NCBI GenBank assembly: GCA_902612345.1
Contig: CACMDE010000004.1
Coordinates: forward strand, 1-64,000
Reading direction: 5' to 3'
Source of the DNA: an uncultured Pelagibacteraceae bacterium
Lineage (GTDB): Bacteria > Pseudomonadota > Alphaproteobacteria > Pelagibacterales > Pelagibacteraceae
DNA: 64,000 nt
A program made the position numbers and the translations under genes. Shown one piece after another: positions 23,031 through 31,215 of the stretch. Below the pieces are notes generated by a model. The model saw only the letters and a program-made list of their open reading frames with translations, made no database searches and was not told the origin of the DNA. The stretch's first letter is position 1. Every line of letters starts with the position of its first letter.

Positions 23031-23801
23031 ATGAAAAAACTTAAACTTTTTGCGCTAGCATCAATTGCTCTATTGGGCTTTTCAGGTGCTGCAAACGCAG
23101 AAACTGTTCTCTTAGCCGCTGATGACTTCGTTGGAATATCTTTTTGGGTAATTTCAATGGGTATGTTAGCTGCTACTGCATTCTTTTTCATGGAAAGAGG
23201 ATCAGTTGCATCTGGTTGGAAAACTTCAGTAACAGTTGCAGGTCTTGTAACTGGTATTGCATTTATCCACTACATGTACATGAGAGGTGTATGGGTACAA
23301 ACTGGTGAGTCACCAACAGTATATAGATACATTGACTGGCTAATCACTGTGCCATTACAGATGATTGAATTCTATTTAATTCTTGCAGCTGTAAGAAAAG
23401 TACCAGGTGGTATTTTCTGGAGATTATTAATTGGATCTTTAGTAATGCTAATTGGTGGATACTTAGGAGAAGCAGGATACATCAACGCACTACTTGGTTT
23501 CATTATCGGTATGGCTGGATGGTTCTACATCTTGTATGAAGTGTTCTCAGGTGAAGCTGGTAAAGCGGCAGCTAAAAGTGGTAACAAAGGTTTGTCTACT
23601 GCATTTGGCGCAATGAGAATGATCGTAACAATTGGTTGGGCAATTTACCCATTAGGTTATGTATTTGGTTACCTAACTGGTGGTGTAGATGCAAATTCAC
23701 TTAACGTGATTTACAACCTAGCAGACTTTATTAACAAAATCGCATTTGGTTTAGTTATTTGGGCTGCAGCGATGCAAAATACATCAGCTAGAGCAAGATA
23801 A
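23031..23801 (+). CDS. Proteorhodopsin, blue-absorbing type, light-driven proton pump
   Basis: The 256-residue retinal protein pumps protons outward across the inner membrane in light. A signal peptide (MKKLKLFALASIALLGFSGAANA) precedes seven membrane helices. Key residues match green proteorhodopsin shifted by five: H80 (H75), D102 (acceptor D97) in RYIDW, E113 (donor E108) and K236 (Schiff-base K231) in NKIAFG. The spectral tuning position, equivalent to L/Q105, is Q110 in VPLQMIE, predicting blue absorption. A strong ribosome site GAGGGAG precedes ATG. Codons use more C endings (TTC, TAC, ATC, AAC) than neighbours, suggesting high expression. A strong terminator follows. Confidence 0.97.
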   Translation: MKKLKLFALASIALLGFSGAANAETVLLAADDFVGISFWVISMGMLAATAFFFMERGSVASGWKTSVTVAGLVTGIAFIHYMYMRGVWVQTGESPTVYRYIDWLITVPLQMIEFYLILAAVRKVPGGIFWRLLIGSLVMLIGGYLGEAGYINALLGFIIGMAGWFYILYEVFSGEAGKAAAKSGNKGLSTAFGAMRMIVTIGWAIYPLGYVFGYLTGGVDANSLNVIYNLADFINKIAFGLVIWAAAMQNTSARAR

Positions 23802-23823
23802 TTAAATTTATCGAACTTTTAAT

Positions 23824-23866
23824 AAATAGGGCGAGTATGTTTTACATACTTGCCCTATTTTTTTAT
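23824..23866 (+). terminator. Rho-independent terminator after proteorhodopsin
   Basis: A 17-pair stem, AAATAGGGCGAGTATGT against ACATACTTGCCCTATTT with a single G-U pair and a three-base loop, is followed directly by a T-run. It lies 22 bases after the rhodopsin stop and before the ferredoxin gene. It should make most rhodopsin messages monocistronic, with limited read-through into ferredoxin. It is the strongest hairpin in the window. Confidence 0.93.
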
Positions 23867-23883
23867 ATAACTATATAACATTT

Positions 23884-24204
23884 ATGACTAAAATTACTTA
23901 CATCGAACATAATGGTAAATCTCATACTATAGAGGTACAAAATGGATTAACTGTTATGGAGGGAGCAGTGCAAAATGATATTCCAGGAATAGATGCAGAC
24001 TGCGGTGGCTCAATGGCTTGTGCCACTTGTCACGTTTATGTCAAAGAAGATTGGTTTAATAAAATTCCTTCAAAAACTGAAGGTGAAGATGATATGTTGG
24101 ACCAAGCTTTTGAACCAAAGCCAAATAGCAGACTTAGTTGTCAACTAATCGTCTCTGATGATTTAAATGGTTTGATTGTTAATCTACCAGAAAAACAAGT
24201 TTAA
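23884..24204 (+). CDS. [2Fe-2S] ferredoxin, adrenodoxin-like
   Basis: The 106-residue electron carrier has the [2Fe-2S] cysteine pattern of the adrenodoxin/putidaredoxin class, C-x5-C-x2-C in [15 protein letters not shown] (about 39-53) and the fourth Cys in LSCQL (about 89). The acidic stretch TEGEDDML is typical of the partner-docking helix. It follows the rhodopsin terminator and its last base overlaps the start of the flavoprotein reductase, its likely electron donor. Class members serve P450s, Fe-S assembly or oxygenases. Other Pelagibacter genomes are recalled as having the same rhodopsin-ferredoxin-reductase order. Confidence 0.93.
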   Translation: MTKITYIEHNGKSHTIEVQNGLTVMEGAVQNDIPGIDADCGGSMACATCHVYVKEDWFNKIPSKTEGEDDMLDQAFEPKPNSRLSCQLIVSDDLNGLIVNLPEKQV

Positions 24205-25217
24205 TGATAAATACAGATGCATTAATAATAGGAGCAGGTCCAACAGGATTATTTACAGCACACCAATTAAAATTAATTGGATTAAATTGTGAGGTTGTAG
24301 ATAATCTAGACAAAATTGGAGGACAATGTATTGAATTGTATCCAGACAAACCTATTTATGATATTCCAGCAGTACCAGAGTGCACTGGCAAAGAACTTAC
24401 AGATAATTTAATTAATCAATTAAAACCCTTTGATATAAAATTTCACTTAAGTGAAAGAGTTGAGCAAGTAAAAAAAATAAATGATTATTGGAATGTTAAA
24501 ACTAATAAGGGAACAGAATTTCAAACCCCAAATATAATTATTGCAGGAGGTGTTGGTTCTTTTGAGCCGCGAAAGTTTATTCCAAAAGAATGCGAAAAAT
24601 ATGAAAATACTTCAATTTTTTATTCTGTTAAGGATAAGTCTATTTTTAAAGGAAAAATAGTCTCAATTTTTGGAGGTGGAGATAGTGCATTAGACTGGGC
24701 CATTGAATTATCAAAAGATGCGAAGGTTAATTTAATACATAGAAGAGATGAGTTTAGAGGAGCTGAGTCAACCTTGAAAAAAGTACTTGAGCTACAAAAA
24801 GATGGGAAAATTAATTTATATACCAAATATCAGCTTAAAAGTGTACATGGTGATAATAAATTAGAAGCCATAGATATTATTCACGACAATAAAGAAAATA
24901 TAAATTTAAAAACAGACTTTGTTCTAGGGTTTTTTGGTTTGATTATGCAATTAGGACCTATAGCAAATTGGGGGCTTAATTTAGATAGAAAAACAATAAG
25001 TGTTGATACTGAAAGATTTGAAACTAATCAAAAGGGTATTTATGCAGTGGGAGATATATGTAATTATCCAGGAAAATTAAAACTTATTCTGTCGGGATTT
25101 CATGAAGGTGCACTAGCGGCTAGAGCATGTTTTAAACTTGCAAGGCCGGATGAAAAATATCGATTTGAATTTACCACGACTTCAACAAGTCTACTAAAAA
25201 GATTAGGTAAAAAATAG
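24204..25217 (+). CDS. Ferredoxin--NADP reductase, thioredoxin-reductase-like type
   Basis: The 337-residue flavoprotein has an N-terminal FAD loop IGAGPTGLFTAHQL (about 8), GGQCIELYPDKPIYDIP (about 42), an NADPH loop GGGDSALDWAIEL (about 156) with RRDEFRGA, and a C-terminal FAD motif YAVGDICNYPGK. The CxxC pair of true thioredoxin reductases is absent, so this belongs to the YumC/TrxR-like ferredoxin-NADP reductase group. It probably passes electrons between NADPH and the ferredoxin encoded just upstream. The ATG overlaps the ferredoxin stop by one base, and GST follows with another one-base overlap. Confidence 0.9.
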   Translation: MINTDALIIGAGPTGLFTAHQLKLIGLNCEVVDNLDKIGGQCIELYPDKPIYDIPAVPECTGKELTDNLINQLKPFDIKFHLSERVEQVKKINDYWNVKTNKGTEFQTPNIIIAGGVGSFEPRKFIPKECEKYENTSIFYSVKDKSIFKGKIVSIFGGGDSALDWAIELSKDAKVNLIHRRDEFRGAESTLKKVLELQKDGKINLYTKYQLKSVHGDNKLEAIDIIHDNKENINLKTDFVLGFFGLIMQLGPIANWGLNLDRKTISVDTERFETNQKGIYAVGDICNYPGKLKLILSGFHEGALAARACFKLARPDEKYRFEFTTTSTSLLKRLGKK

Positions 25218-25846
25218 TGATTGAATTATTTTCGTCTGATACTCCAAATGGAAAAAAAATAAGCATTATGCTCGAGGAGATAGGATTAGAATATAAAGTA
25301 ACTAAATTAGATTTATCAATAGGTGAACAATTTAAACCTGAATTTAAAAAGATAAGCCCATTTTCGAAAATACCTGCAATAGTCGATCATTCGAATAATG
25401 AAGAAGCAATATTTGAGTCAGGTGCAATATTAATTTATTTAGCCGAAAAAAGTGGCAAGTTTTATGAAAAAAAAAATAAATTAAAAATTGACCAGTGGCT
25501 TATGGCCCAGATGGGCTCAATAGGACCTTTCATTGGACAGTATCATTATTTTTATCATTTTAATAAAGGCATAAGCCAAATTGGTGAAAAAAGATATTTT
25601 GAAATGACAAAAAGTATATATAAAGTTTTAGATGATCATCTGGTCGGAAATAAATTTTTGAGCGGTGAAAATTATACCATTGCAGATATAGCAACTTGGC
25701 CATGGATAGCTAGACATCATTGGCATGACATTGGTTTAAATAATTATAAAAATTTATGCAAATGGTATGAAATGATTGCTGAAAGACCAGCGGTTATTAA
25801 AGGTTATAAATTTATCGACAAAGATTCCCAAATACCAAAACCTTAA
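25217..25846 (+). CDS. Glutathione S-transferase family protein
   Basis: The 209-residue protein has a thioredoxin-like N-terminal domain (SSDTPNGKKISIMLEE, SPFSKIPAIVD with the cis-Pro, and ESGAILIYLAE) and an all-helical C-terminal domain (GENYTIADIATWPW). This matches the YfcG/Ure2p-like Nu class, which binds glutathione or GSSG and reduces disulfides. The start is GTG at the last base of the reductase stop (TAGTG). The context with ferredoxin and reductase suggests a redox role, but the substrate is unknown. Its TAA shares a TTAA with the stop of convergent dksA. Confidence 0.88.
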   Translation: MIELFSSDTPNGKKISIMLEEIGLEYKVTKLDLSIGEQFKPEFKKISPFSKIPAIVDHSNNEEAIFESGAILIYLAEKSGKFYEKKNKLKIDQWLMAQMGSIGPFIGQYHYFYHFNKGISQIGEKRYFEMTKSIYKVLDDHLVGNKFLSGENYTIADIATWPWIARHHWHDIGLNNYKNLCKWYEMIAERPAVIKGYKFIDKDSQIPKP

Positions 25847-26259
25847 TCATCTGCGTAAACTTTTTCTTCTTTCTCATGTTTCTCTTGAGCAGCAATACAC
25901 AAAGTTGCAACTGGTCGAGCTATAAGTCTTTTTAAGCCAATAGGTTCTCCAGTGTCTTCACAAAAACCATACGTTCCATCTTGAATTCTTTTTAAAGCTG
26001 ATTCTATTTTTGATATTAATTTGATTTGTCTATTTATAGCTCTTAATTCTACATTTTTTTCTGTATATGAACTTGCTTGGTCAACAATATCAGCAGACGT
26101 ACTATTATCATCTAAAGAACTATTATAAATAGCTTCGTTGCTAGTTCTCTTAAGATCTGTTTTCCAGTCTTGTAATTTTCTTTTAAAAAAAGCAAGATGT
26201 TTAGGACACATGTACTTTTCAGTTTCTTTTGGAATATATGTTTTAGAAATTTTTACCAT
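25843..26259 (-). CDS. dksA: DksA-type RNA polymerase-binding regulator
   Basis: DksA binds in the secondary channel of RNA polymerase and, with ppGpp, adjusts rRNA and amino-acid promoters. The 138-residue protein has the coiled-coil region (FKRKLQDWKTDL to SKIESALKRIQDG) and the C-terminal globular part YGFCEDTGEPIGLKRLIARPVATLCIAAQEKHE. Only two of the classical four zinc cysteines remain, the first and the third. Alphaproteobacterial DksA proteins are known to lose some or all of these. The coiled-coil tip carries DNSTSADIVDQAS, with two Asp near the tip. It has its own promoter (next entry). Confidence 0.9.
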   Translation of the reverse strand: MVKISKTYIPKETEKYMCPKHLAFFKRKLQDWKTDLKRTSNEAIYNSSLDDNSTSADIVDQASSYTEKNVELRAINRQIKLISKIESALKRIQDGTYGFCEDTGEPIGLKRLIARPVATLCIAAQEKHEKEEKVYADD

Positions 26260-26278
26260 TTCAATATTAAAAACTTGG

Positions 26279-26308
26279 TGAATATATTCATCAATTAAAT
26301 ACTGTCAA
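26279..26308 (-). promoter_or_regulatory. sigma-70 promoter of dksA with a palindrome over the -10
   Basis: On the minus strand TTGACA (26303-26308) is followed after 16 bases by TATATT (26281-26286), a near-consensus promoter about 20 bases before the dksA ATG. The -10 is embedded in the perfect 12-base palindrome TGAATATATTCA (26279-26290). A regulator bound there would block the promoter, although short A+T palindromes can arise by chance. Confidence 0.6.
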
Positions 26309-26337
26309 GAAAGCATTATTTGTATAAATTGTTGAAA

Positions 26338-27666
26338 ATGGCACAAAATAAAAAAAAATTATTAAATTTATTTTATATTTTTCTGGCAACTCATTTAGTT
26401 CTATGGACAGTTGTACCATCAATAGTTAATCACAATTTACCACTAGACACAATAGAAGCTTTAGCTTGGGGTAGTAATTTAGATTGGGGTTTTAATAAAC
26501 ATCCTCCGTTGAGCGCTTTTTTTACTGAAGTTTTTTTTATTATATTTGGATCTCAAGACTGGGCATATTATTTATTAAGTCAGATTTTTTTAATTATTTC
26601 TTTTTATTTTGTTTTTAAACTTTCAAATGAAATATTAGGTAATTTGAAGTTAAGTTTTATTTCAGTAATTTTACTAGAGGGAATATTTTTTTATAATTTC
26701 ACGACACCAGAATTTAACGTAAACGTTTCTCAGCTACCATTTTGGGCAATAACTGCTTACTTTACATGGAAAATTTTTGAAAAAAAAGACCCACAAGCAA
26801 TTGATTTAATTTTATTAGGGATAGTGGCAGCACTTGGTATTCTTTCAAAATATTTATTTTTATATTTGTTAATTTCGATCGATTTACTATTTTTTTATTT
26901 AATATTTCTTTTAAAAGATAGGAAATTTAAATTTTCATACCTAATATCTTTCGAGGTATTTTTATTATTGCTCATACCTCACTTAATATGGCTAACAAAT
27001 AATAATTATGTAACAATTGTTTATGGATTTGCAAGAACTGGAACCTCAAGTTTTGAAATAGAAAATCATTTAATTAATCCACTAATATTTATAGTCAAGC
27101 AAATTGGAATTTTAATCCCATTTTTTATTCTTTGTTCTTTCTTAATAAGCAAATTTAAATTTAAAATTAATTTTAAAGACAAAAAATTACTTTTTTTAAT
27201 TTTTATTAGTCTAGCCCCTATAGTACTAATGTTAATTACATCAATTGTTACTGGATCAAAAATAAGAACTATGTGGATGACACCTTTCTATTTATTTCTA
27301 GGCTTACTTGTAATTTATATATTTAAAAATCAAATTAATTTTAAAAAAATTAATAATTTTTTAATTTGTTTTATATTTTTATTTTTAATGTCACCTTTTT
27401 TATATGGATATATTTCAATTACAAAAGATAATAAGAGAACTGATTATCCAGGAAAACAAATTGCAGCAAAAATTCAGTTCGAGTGGGATCAAAATTTTGA
27501 TGAGCAGATAGGCTTTGTTATTGGCAATGAATGGAAAGCTGGAAATCTTTCATACCACTTAAAATCTAGACCTACATGGGAGGGTTTTATAGAAAGTAGC
27601 AATATTCTAGATGAGGCTAAAGAATATATTTGCATAGATGATATTTGTGTAGGAACATACAAATAA
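26338..27666 (+). CDS. ArnT/PMT-like membrane glycosyltransferase (GT39/GT83 type)
   Basis: The protein has about eleven to twelve hydrophobic segments. Its first periplasmic loop, PLDTIEALAWGSNLDWGFNKHPPLSAF, matches the dolichyl-phosphate-mannose/ArnT glycosyltransferase pattern with acidic residues and HPPL. Such enzymes transfer a sugar from a polyprenyl-phosphate donor to lipid or protein on the outer side of the inner membrane. The ORF track begins at a TTG (26320); the ATG at 26338 (MAQNKKK) is preferred, giving 442 residues. The GT2 enzyme at 28689 could make its polyprenyl-phosphate sugar donor. Acceptor and sugar are unknown. It lies 78 bases from divergent dksA and 3 bases before the deaminase. 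Confidence 0.78.
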   Translation: MAQNKKKLLNLFYIFLATHLVLWTVVPSIVNHNLPLDTIEALAWGSNLDWGFNKHPPLSAFFTEVFFIIFGSQDWAYYLLSQIFLIISFYFVFKLSNEILGNLKLSFISVILLEGIFFYNFTTPEFNVNVSQLPFWAITAYFTWKIFEKKDPQAIDLILLGIVAALGILSKYLFLYLLISIDLLFFYLIFLLKDRKFKFSYLISFEVFLLLLIPHLIWLTNNNYVTIVYGFARTGTSSFEIENHLINPLIFIVKQIGILIPFFILCSFLISKFKFKINFKDKKLLFLIFISLAPIVLMLITSIVTGSKIRTMWMTPFYLFLGLLVIYIFKNQINFKKINNFLICFIFLFLMSPFLYGYISITKDNKRTDYPGKQIAAKIQFEWDQNFDEQIGFVIGNEWKAGNLSYHLKSRPTWEGFIESSNILDEAKEYICIDDICVGTYK

Positions 27667-27669
27667 ATT

Positions 27670-28671
27670 ATGAATAATTTTGAAAGCATTGAAAATTTTA
27701 TAAAAAATGTTCCAAAGTCAGAACTTCACCTACATATTGAAGGGAGTTTAGAGCCTGAATTAATGTTTAAATTATCAAAAAGAAATAAAGTTGAAATTCC
27801 TTTTAAATCTATTGAAGAAATTAGATCTGCATATAATTTTTCAAATTTAGATTCTTTTTTAAAAATTTATTATGAAGGATCAAATGTATTAATTACTGAA
27901 CAAGATTTTTTTGATCTCACTTGGGAATATATATTAAAATGTAAGAGAGATAATATTGTTCATACAGAAATATTTTTTGACCCACAGTCTCATACTGAAA
28001 GAGGTATAGAATTCGATACTGTTATAAATGGAATAAACAAGGCTTTAATCAAAGCAAAATCTGAATTTGGAATTACCTCAGAAATTATTATGTGTTTTTT
28101 AAGACACTTAGATGAAGAGCTATGTTTTGAAGTTTTAAAGCATGCAACAAAGCATAAAGACAAAATTATTGGTGTAGGTTTAGACTCATCGGAAAAAGGA
28201 AATCCTCCTCAAAAATTTAAAAGATTATTTGATGCCGCAATTAAAGAAGGTTTTTTAACAGTGGCTCATGCCGGAGAAGAGGGTCCCCCAGAATATATTT
28301 GGGAAAGTATAAATTTACTTAAAGTAAAAAGAATAGATCATGGTGTTCAATGTCTAAAAGACAAAAAGCTTGTAGAAATACTTAAGGAAAAAAATATTCC
28401 CTTAACTGTTTGTCCTTTATCAAATATTAAACTATGTGTTTTTGATAAGCTTGAAAATCATAACTTAAAAGAAATGTTAGATAATGGTCTAAGAGTAATG
28501 GTCAATTCTGATGATCCAGCCTATTTTGGTGGATATTTAAATACAAATTTAATTGAAACTTCTAAAGCCTTAAATTTAAGAATAGAAGATATAAAAGTTT
28601 TAATTAAGAACTCTTTTAAATCCTCATTTTTAGACGAAAAAAGTAAAAATAGTTGGCTGAATAAGATATAA
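27670..28671 (+). CDS. Adenosine/adenine deaminase (adenine-type favoured)
   Basis: The 333-residue TIM-barrel zinc enzyme deaminates adenosine or adenine, releasing ammonia and inosine or hypoxanthine. Metal and catalytic motifs are complete: ELHLHIEGSL (about 17-26), VAHAGEEG (about 199-206), RIDHGVQ (about 223) and NSDDPAYFGGY (about 279). The last motif, with SDDPAYFGGY rather than the NTDDP form of adenosine deaminase, resembles bacterial adenine deaminases of the ADD-like group, so adenine is the favoured substrate. It is 3 bases after the glycosyltransferase gene and 17 bases before the GT2 gene, on the same strand as the urease set. Confidence 0.87.
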   Translation: MNNFESIENFIKNVPKSELHLHIEGSLEPELMFKLSKRNKVEIPFKSIEEIRSAYNFSNLDSFLKIYYEGSNVLITEQDFFDLTWEYILKCKRDNIVHTEIFFDPQSHTERGIEFDTVINGINKALIKAKSEFGITSEIIMCFLRHLDEELCFEVLKHATKHKDKIIGVGLDSSEKGNPPQKFKRLFDAAIKEGFLTVAHAGEEGPPEYIWESINLLKVKRIDHGVQCLKDKKLVEILKEKNIPLTVCPLSNIKLCVFDKLENHNLKEMLDNGLRVMVNSDDPAYFGGYLNTNLIETSKALNLRIEDIKVLIKNSFKSSFLDEKSKNSWLNKI

Positions 28672-28688
28672 TTTTTACTAAATATTAA

Positions 28689-29558
28689 ATGAAAATTAAA
28701 ATTTTAATTCCTATCTTTAATGACTTTGAATCAGTATCGAAATTATTAATAGATATTAATTCTACATTAAGTAATTTAAATCCAGACTTTTCAGTAATTT
28801 TAGTTAATGACGCTTCAACTGAAAAAAATAACATTGATGTTTCCAACATAGATAAAATAAATTCGATAAAGATTATTAACATTAAAAATAATCAAGGACA
28901 CGCAAGATGTATTGCAACTGGTCTAAAATATATTTTTGATAATGAAGAATTTGATTATATTATTCCTATGGATGGTGATGGAGAAGATAGACCACAGGAA
29001 ATTTCAAAATTTATTGAATTTTTTAAATATGATGACACAAATCCAATTGTTGGTGAAAGAATAAAAAGATCTGAGGGATTGGTTTTTAAAATATCATATA
29101 CTATTCATAAATTAGTTACTTTTATTTTTACAGGGCATTCAATTAAATTTGGGAATTATACTTGTTTACCAAAGTCAACTGTAGAAAAAATGATAAATGA
29201 AAAAGCAACATGGAGTAGTTTTTCAGGTGCTTTAGCAAAATTAGAAAAAAATAGATCCACTATTCCATCTATAAGGGGAGAAAGATATTTTGGTCCTTCA
29301 AAAATGAGTTTCTTTAATTTAATTAAACATTCCCTATCTATTATTGCAGTATTTAAAATAAATGTGATTATCAGATCAATTTTATTTTTTTTAATTTATA
29401 TTTTTTTAATTTCTGAAAATCTAAATTATGTAACTTCAATTCCTTTAATAGCAGCCTTAGCTTTGGTAATTTCTGTCTTAGCAATTTCGAAGAGAGAAAA
29501 TATTGGAGAATTAAATGACTCTTTATCGAATATTGAAAATATAGAGGAAATTAAGTGA
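28689..29558 (+). CDS. GT2-family (DPM1/GtrB-like) glycosyltransferase
   Basis: The 289-residue protein has a GT-A domain beginning ILIPIFNDFESV, a nucleotide-sugar/metal motif IPMDGDGEDRPQEI (about 96-109), and two C-terminal membrane helices (about 228-270). This architecture matches polyprenyl-phosphate sugar synthases, which make the lipid-linked donors used by ArnT/PMT-like enzymes such as the one at 26338. The sugar is not predictable. Its TGA overlaps the GTG start of the lyase-like gene by 4 bases. Confidence 0.82.
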   Translation: MKIKILIPIFNDFESVSKLLIDINSTLSNLNPDFSVILVNDASTEKNNIDVSNIDKINSIKIINIKNNQGHARCIATGLKYIFDNEEFDYIIPMDGDGEDRPQEISKFIEFFKYDDTNPIVGERIKRSEGLVFKISYTIHKLVTFIFTGHSIKFGNYTCLPKSTVEKMINEKATWSSFSGALAKLEKNRSTIPSIRGERYFGPSKMSFFNLIKHSLSIIAVFKINVIIRSILFFLIYIFLISENLNYVTSIPLIAALALVISVLAISKRENIGELNDSLSNIENIEEIK

Positions 29559-30391
29559 ATAAAATTTTACTTACTATTTTTATGGTTTTTTCATTTTCTG
29601 GATCAGTATTTTCTGACAATCATAAAACTAATTTTAAAGATATAAAGGGATATAAGAAACAATTTCTTTCTATGTCAGAGAAAAAGGTAAATAGAATAAA
29701 AGAAGTAAAAGCTTCGGATGGTTTTCCAGTTTACGAGGGAAAAACAAGTATTCAAGTCACCGTTAATAGAGAAGATGCTGGATGTGGAAAAGGAAAAGCA
29801 CAAACGACACAAATTCAATGTGACGGCAAGGGTAATAGAAGTAGACAAGAAATACACCTTGGCGAAATGAAACTAAAAAATAAAGAACATATTTTTGAAT
29901 ATGCAGTATACTTTGATGAAAGTTACGAACCTTTAGAGAAAGGCGCAGTAGTTATAATCGGTCAAATGCATACCGATAACAAAGCTAAAGGGTGCCATAG
30001 TTGTTGTCATTTTTGGGCTCAAGATTTTAAATATAAAGGTGAACACCATTATAGTTGGGCAAGTAAAGCGGCTTATTCATCAGAGCCTGTTATTATAGGA
30101 AAGATTGAAGACTTAAAAGGGAAGTGGACACATTTAAAATTTCATGTTCTGTGGAAGCTTGACGAAACTGGTAGATTTAAAATTTATAAAAATAACGAAG
30201 TTATAGCTGATTTAAAAAACATAAAAACTCTAGCTGATACCTGTACGGGTGGTTATATGAAGTTTGGAATTTATAGACATAGAACTATTGGTTATTGGAA
30301 TTCTGATTGGGAAAGTTTACCAGATCAAAGAATATATTTGGATGGCATTATATTTAGAAAACCAAAAAAAGAAGAAAAATTTAAAAAATAG
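29555..30391 (+). CDS. Secreted polysaccharide-lyase-like protein (heparin-lyase fold)
   Basis: A signal peptide of about 20 residues (ILLTIFMVFSFSGSVFS) precedes a beta-rich domain. The pattern RQEIHLGEMKL, EYAVYFDES, IGQMHTDNK, GKWTHLKFHVLW, IYKNNEVIADL, YMKFGIYRH and IYLDGIIFRK is that of the jelly-roll Polysacc_lyase/alginate-lyase-like families. An unusual cluster CHSCCHFW near residue 148 and other cysteines could form disulfides. The likely role is binding or cutting an acidic polysaccharide in the periplasm or outside, but neither substrate nor activity can be read. The start is GTG within the GT2 stop. It lies 11 bases before ureD, so the two may share a transcript. Confidence 0.65.
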   Translation: MNKILLTIFMVFSFSGSVFSDNHKTNFKDIKGYKKQFLSMSEKKVNRIKEVKASDGFPVYEGKTSIQVTVNREDAGCGKGKAQTTQIQCDGKGNRSRQEIHLGEMKLKNKEHIFEYAVYFDESYEPLEKGAVVIIGQMHTDNKAKGCHSCCHFWAQDFKYKGEHHYSWASKAAYSSEPVIIGKIEDLKGKWTHLKFHVLWKLDETGRFKIYKNNEVIADLKNIKTLADTCTGGYMKFGIYRHRTIGYWNSDWESLPDQRIYLDGIIFRKPKKEEKFKK

Positions 30392-30402
30392 ATAGAATTT
30401 AA

Positions 30403-31215
30403 ATGATGAATATTATTCAAAAAAAACTAGAAAAATCTAAAGGCAGATTAGAAGTAAAAATAAAAGATCAAAACTTACAAAAACTTTATCAACAAGGATC
30501 TTTAAAAGCTTTGATGCCAGATTTTCATGAGAATTTAAAACAATTAATGCTTATAAACACAGCTGGAGGAATTACTAGTGGAGATGAATATGATTATGAA
30601 TTTGAAATTGATAACTCCAATCTTTGTATTTCAACTCAAGCAGCAGAAAAAATTTATAGTGGTTACGGCAATCCTGCTAATCTAAAAATAAATTTAAATT
30701 TGAAAAATAATTCAACTGTATTTTGGTTACCTAAAGAATTAATTTTATTTAATAATTGTAACTTAAAAAGAAAAATAGATTTTAATTTATCCAAAGACTC
30801 AAATTTAATTCTTTGTGAAAATATTATTTTTGGACGCACTTCAATGAAAGAAATTTTTGAAAAAGGATATTTTTCAGATTTTTGGAATATTAATTTTGAT
30901 GACAAACTAATTCATTCCGAAGCAGTAAATACAAATTTAATTGAGAAAAAAAATTTGAATAGCTTTTCAACATTAAATAATAATTCCGCTGTTGCGACAA
31001 TTATTATTGTAGGAAAAAAATTTTTAGACAATATTGATGATTTATCTGATATTTTAACAAATAATGAAAATACTAATTCAAATTATTCTAATTGGGACAA
31101 TAAATTGATCGTAAGACTTTTATCTAAAGATAGTTATAATCTTAAATTTGCAATTGATAAAATTTTGTCTTATTTTTTTGAAGGTTCAAAAATACCAAAA
31201 ATATGGAATATATAA
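30403..31215 (+). CDS. ureD: Urease accessory protein UreD
   Basis: UreD (UreH) is the scaffold that binds apo-urease and, with UreF and UreG, guides nickel delivery. The 270 residues contain the family segments INTAGGITSGDEYDYEFEI (about 50), TQAAEKIYSG (about 78) and WLPKELILFNN (about 107), then FGRTSM. Sequence is otherwise Lys/Asn-rich and less conserved, as is normal for UreD. Two adjacent ATGs (30403, 30406) are possible starts. It is the first gene of ureDABCEFG and abuts ureA with no gap. Confidence 0.93.
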   Translation: MMNIIQKKLEKSKGRLEVKIKDQNLQKLYQQGSLKALMPDFHENLKQLMLINTAGGITSGDEYDYEFEIDNSNLCISTQAAEKIYSGYGNPANLKINLNLKNNSTVFWLPKELILFNNCNLKRKIDFNLSKDSNLILCENIIFGRTSMKEIFEKGYFSDFWNINFDDKLIHSEAVNTNLIEKKNLNSFSTLNNNSAVATIIIVGKKFLDNIDDLSDILTNNENTNSNYSNWDNKLIVRLLSKDSYNLKFAIDKILSYFFEGSKIPKIWNI

